Source of the DNA: Paramecium sonneborni
Lineage: Eukaryota; Ciliophora; Oligohymenophorea; Peniculida; Parameciidae
NCBI GenBank assembly: GCA_905182985.1
Contig: CAJJDN010000016.1
Span: forward strand, 581,861 to 645,860
Reading direction: 5' to 3'
Length of the DNA: 64,000 nucleotides
The notes beneath the pieces are model-generated. The model did not search any database. It saw nothing but the letters and a program-made list of their open reading frames with translations, and had not been told where the DNA came from. Numbering within the stretch: position 1 is the first letter of the stretch; each line of letters opens with the position of its first letter. Below, piece after piece: positions 61,329-64,000 of this stretch. The position numbers were made by a program, and so were the translations under genes.

Positions 61329-64000
61329 TCATTATTCTGTCTTTTAAGTTTTTTTCTTTTTAATCAATTTGTTCTATTTTAATTGTTTTGTTCTAAGTGC
61401 AGCAGCTTTTCTCGCTTCATTCATTATTGCTAGATATCTTTATTTTATTTCAGTTTAATATTAATTAAAAAGCCTTGACCATTCCGTTAGATTAAATCTC
61501 AGCTTAAATTTCGGTTTTATGTCAGAACACATATTTTCAGATAATTTTAATATTAAATTTGGAAAGGGTTATTAATCTTATGGTAATTGACGAATTTTAT
61601 TAAAAATTATTTCTTTAAAAATTATGGAATTTTATAAATTTCTTCTTCTTGAAAGTTCTCTTTTTTATAAAATTTATTTAATTTCTTAATCATCTTTAGC
61701 CTTTAATTATTTAATTTCAGGACCATCAGCTTTAAACCTAATCATCAATTTTCCTTTGTCGATATTAATTTATTGCTTATGGGTTTCTTTATAATCATTT
61801 AATTTTATATAAAACTTAAATAATAAAATAGATAAATTACATCTCTCATTTATCTAATAAAATCTCTTCTTAATTTTAAGAGATGTTCCTTAAGAATTTC
61901 ATATTTTACTACTAATTCTTCCATATAGACTTTTTCATGAACCTACATCTATATCATCATCTGATAATCAAATCTTATCTTAGCTGCGACACTAAGAGCA
62001 ATATTATCAAAATATTTGGTATATGGTAGTAAGACTCTTCCTATAATTTTAGGATCGATATCTTTAATATCTTCATCAATTTATACAACAGTTTTAACTT
62101 TTTTTAATAAATTTGTTCTTAATTCTGTTGCTTTAAATACTGGCTTAAGTTTAAATTTAAGATCATTCCAGTTTTATGATTTTTATGGCATAATAAGTTT
62201 CTCGAAAAGATGTTGTTATTTTTCAATAAGATGTGGTAATTCATGTTATTTTAATTCTTCTCTATCTTTTTCTGTCATCTAGCCTTTAAAACTTTACTTT
62301 AAATATTCATCCCATTTATAATTTAAATAACTTAATTAAACTTAAAAATTATGATTATACCATTTACAAAATTTTTAAATTGTTTAAGTTTATGTTATGA
62401 TTGTTTTTAAATTGATTCTAAATTTTAAAAATAATTATCTTCTTAAATTAAATAAATTGATTTTTCTTATATGAGTATATTTAGATTTAATTCTAAAATG
62501 AATTTTAAATCTAAATATAAATGATAACAAGATCTTTTTTTATCTTAAACCTAGTTTCTATTTAATTTTTTTAATGATATTTCTTTTTCTAATTGTATTT
62601 TAAATGACTCTAGCTTTCATGTGTTCTTTAAACATTAAACGTTTCAATTCTAAACCTCTTTAAGAGGTATCTTACATCATTTGATAAATATTCTCCATAT
62701 TAAAATAAGTTAAAATCATTCGAAATAATTAAATATTTTATTATTGTCTGATAATTTCAAGTCTTTTTTTATATCTAAATTCTGGAGATTTTTCTTAAAT
62801 TGATTATTGAATATGATGTATTTTTTCTACAAAATTATCTTATTTTTTTTATTGAACGATTCTGAGTTTCATTTCTCTTTCATATGCTTAAGCTTAAATA
62901 GTTTTAATAATATCTTCTTTATTTTAGATTGGAAATTTCTTAAGTTACATTTTTTCTGTAATTTCTTTATTAAGTTCTTCTCTTAATTTTTATTTCTTTA
63001 AAAAGATTTGTTTTCTCTTTTATGATAATGACTTTAAGTCTCTTTTAACATTATAAAGGAAATATGGATCAAATTGATCAAATTTATCATGGTATTTTTT
63101 CTTATCGCTTGAATTAAGATCATCACTCTTTCTTTTAGCAGTTTTAGATTGTAATTATAAATTTATTTGATTTTCAAATGAATTCTTTTTGTGATCATTT
63201 AATAAAGTCTTCATAAATTTAGATTCATCTTAAGACTTAACCATTAGAATGTATTAATACTTCAAAACATCATTTTCATGACTGAGCAATTAATCTATAT
63301 CTGAATGTTATTCCCATGTTTGTGATGTTGGAGTAGAAGTATTACACACAGGTATATAGAGATAATTTTGATATTCTAATTATTTCAATTTAGATTATAC
63401 ATCATCATAATCTTAATTTACCTGAGTATGATAACTAATAATATCAGTATCTAATCTTAGAGATCTAGTATTCCATTTATTTTTTGGCGGAACTCCTTTA
63501 AGAGAATCAACTTAACTTTTCATTTTTCTCAACAAACCAGCAGTTTATTCATATTATGTATATTTGGAAGGAGATTCATTGGTATCACAAAAATATTGAA
63601 TTTGAGTTTACATTTAGATTTAATCTATTTTATTTTTTTTATCTGCAAAATCTTTCATATAAGAAGCTTCTTCTCTTACTCTCTTCTATTAATATGAAGT
63701 ATACTAATCAACATTTAAACTTGGTAATTTATATTTTGAATTAGCTGGAACAATAAGAACAGTAAAGGTGCTACCCATAGCAGCATCGATTACTTTAACA
63801 TTTTTCAATTCTAATAATTATGGATATCTCACTTTATCTCCTAAATCTCCTAAACAATTCTTAATATTAATTCCCCATCCATATAATTATCCTGATAAAT
63901 CTAATGCACCAAAATGAGAATCACCAGCCATTATTTTTATGAAAGGTTTCTATTTTTAACAAAGTTTGACTGGTGTAACTGCTTTTGATAAATCCATTTA
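61329..64000 (-). CDS. RCC1-repeat, coiled-coil and IQ-motif protein (5' partial)
   Basis: At least 870 aa; the frame is open up to the window edge, so the true start may lie outside. A near-terminal Met (63995) gives MDLSKAVTPVKLCQKQKPF. The first 80 residues carry an RCC1-type repeat (MAGDSHFGALDLSGQLYGWG, NVKVIDAAMGSTFTVLI). A long charged region follows (QVDSLKGVPPKNKWNTRSLR, FDPYFLYNVKRDLKSLSQKR), then a probable IQ motif for calmodulin (ARVIQNTIRKRNIIKKIKQK) at about 62.57 kb. After it come helical stretches and a basic C-terminus (LRTKQLKQNKLIKKKK). A 26-nt intron lies at about 61823-61848. Function unknown; the layout suggests a Ca2+/calmodulin-responsive scaffold. Confidence 0.72.

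Overview
The window is nuclear DNA of a ciliate, almost certainly a Paramecium macronuclear scaffold. It is very AT-rich. Genuine genes are interrupted everywhere by TAA and TAG but read cleanly when both mean glutamine and TGA is the only stop. Nearly every gene carries 18-35 nt introns with GT(A)...(T)AG ends, and genes lie tens of bases apart. I re-read both strands with this code. Standard-code ORFs here are mostly fragments or shadows of these genes.

Layout. 0-6 kb: a partial gene, ALG13, a winged-helix-like protein, an MGRN1-type RING ligase, a casein kinase II beta subunit (CK2beta), a secreted ciliate-type protein and a heat-shock factor. 6-9 kb: gene-poor, with two paralogous small basic proteins. 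9-17 kb: a calcium-dependent protein kinase (CDPK), a secreted Cys-rich protein, a coiled-coil protein, homogentisate dioxygenase and a second CK2beta. 17-30 kb: a coiled-coil protein, a multispanning membrane protein, an RRM-like protein, a large two-TM ectodomain protein, a TLDc protein, a membrane-tethered bZIP factor and a small basic protein. 30-43 kb: a pseudokinase-MORN protein, a sensor-like membrane protein, a coiled-coil/EF-hand protein, a MAPK15-type kinase, a second bZIP and a CK1 kinase. 44-53 kb: one 8.9 kb gene for the axonemal protein CFAP47. 53-64 kb: a gene-poor stretch, a Q/N-rich protein, U2A', a RING/zinc-finger protein, a SAPS-family PP6 regulatory subunit and an RCC1/IQ/coiled-coil protein running off the end.

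No operon logic applies. The themes are signalling (CK1, CDPK, MAPK15, CK2beta x2, pseudokinase, PP6 subunit), stress-type transcription factors (HSF, two bZIPs) and cilium-linked proteins (CFAP47, a MAPK15-like kinase). The most unusual gene is 28021..29049: a bZIP joined in one reading frame to a transmembrane segment and a luminal-looking tail with N-glycosylation sequons, the architecture of ATF6/CREB3-type tethered factors.

Assembly warning. All four N gaps are flanked by apparently identical direct copies of 0.6-1.1 kb: 8813-9912 = 9914-11013, 20288-21392 = 21394-22498, 29631-30252 = 30710-31331 and 54259-55214 = 55323-56278. They look like unmerged contig ends, so about 4.3 kb of the window is probably artificial. 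In three blocks the upstream copy truncates a gene that is intact downstream. In the third block the minus-strand gene is intact upstream.
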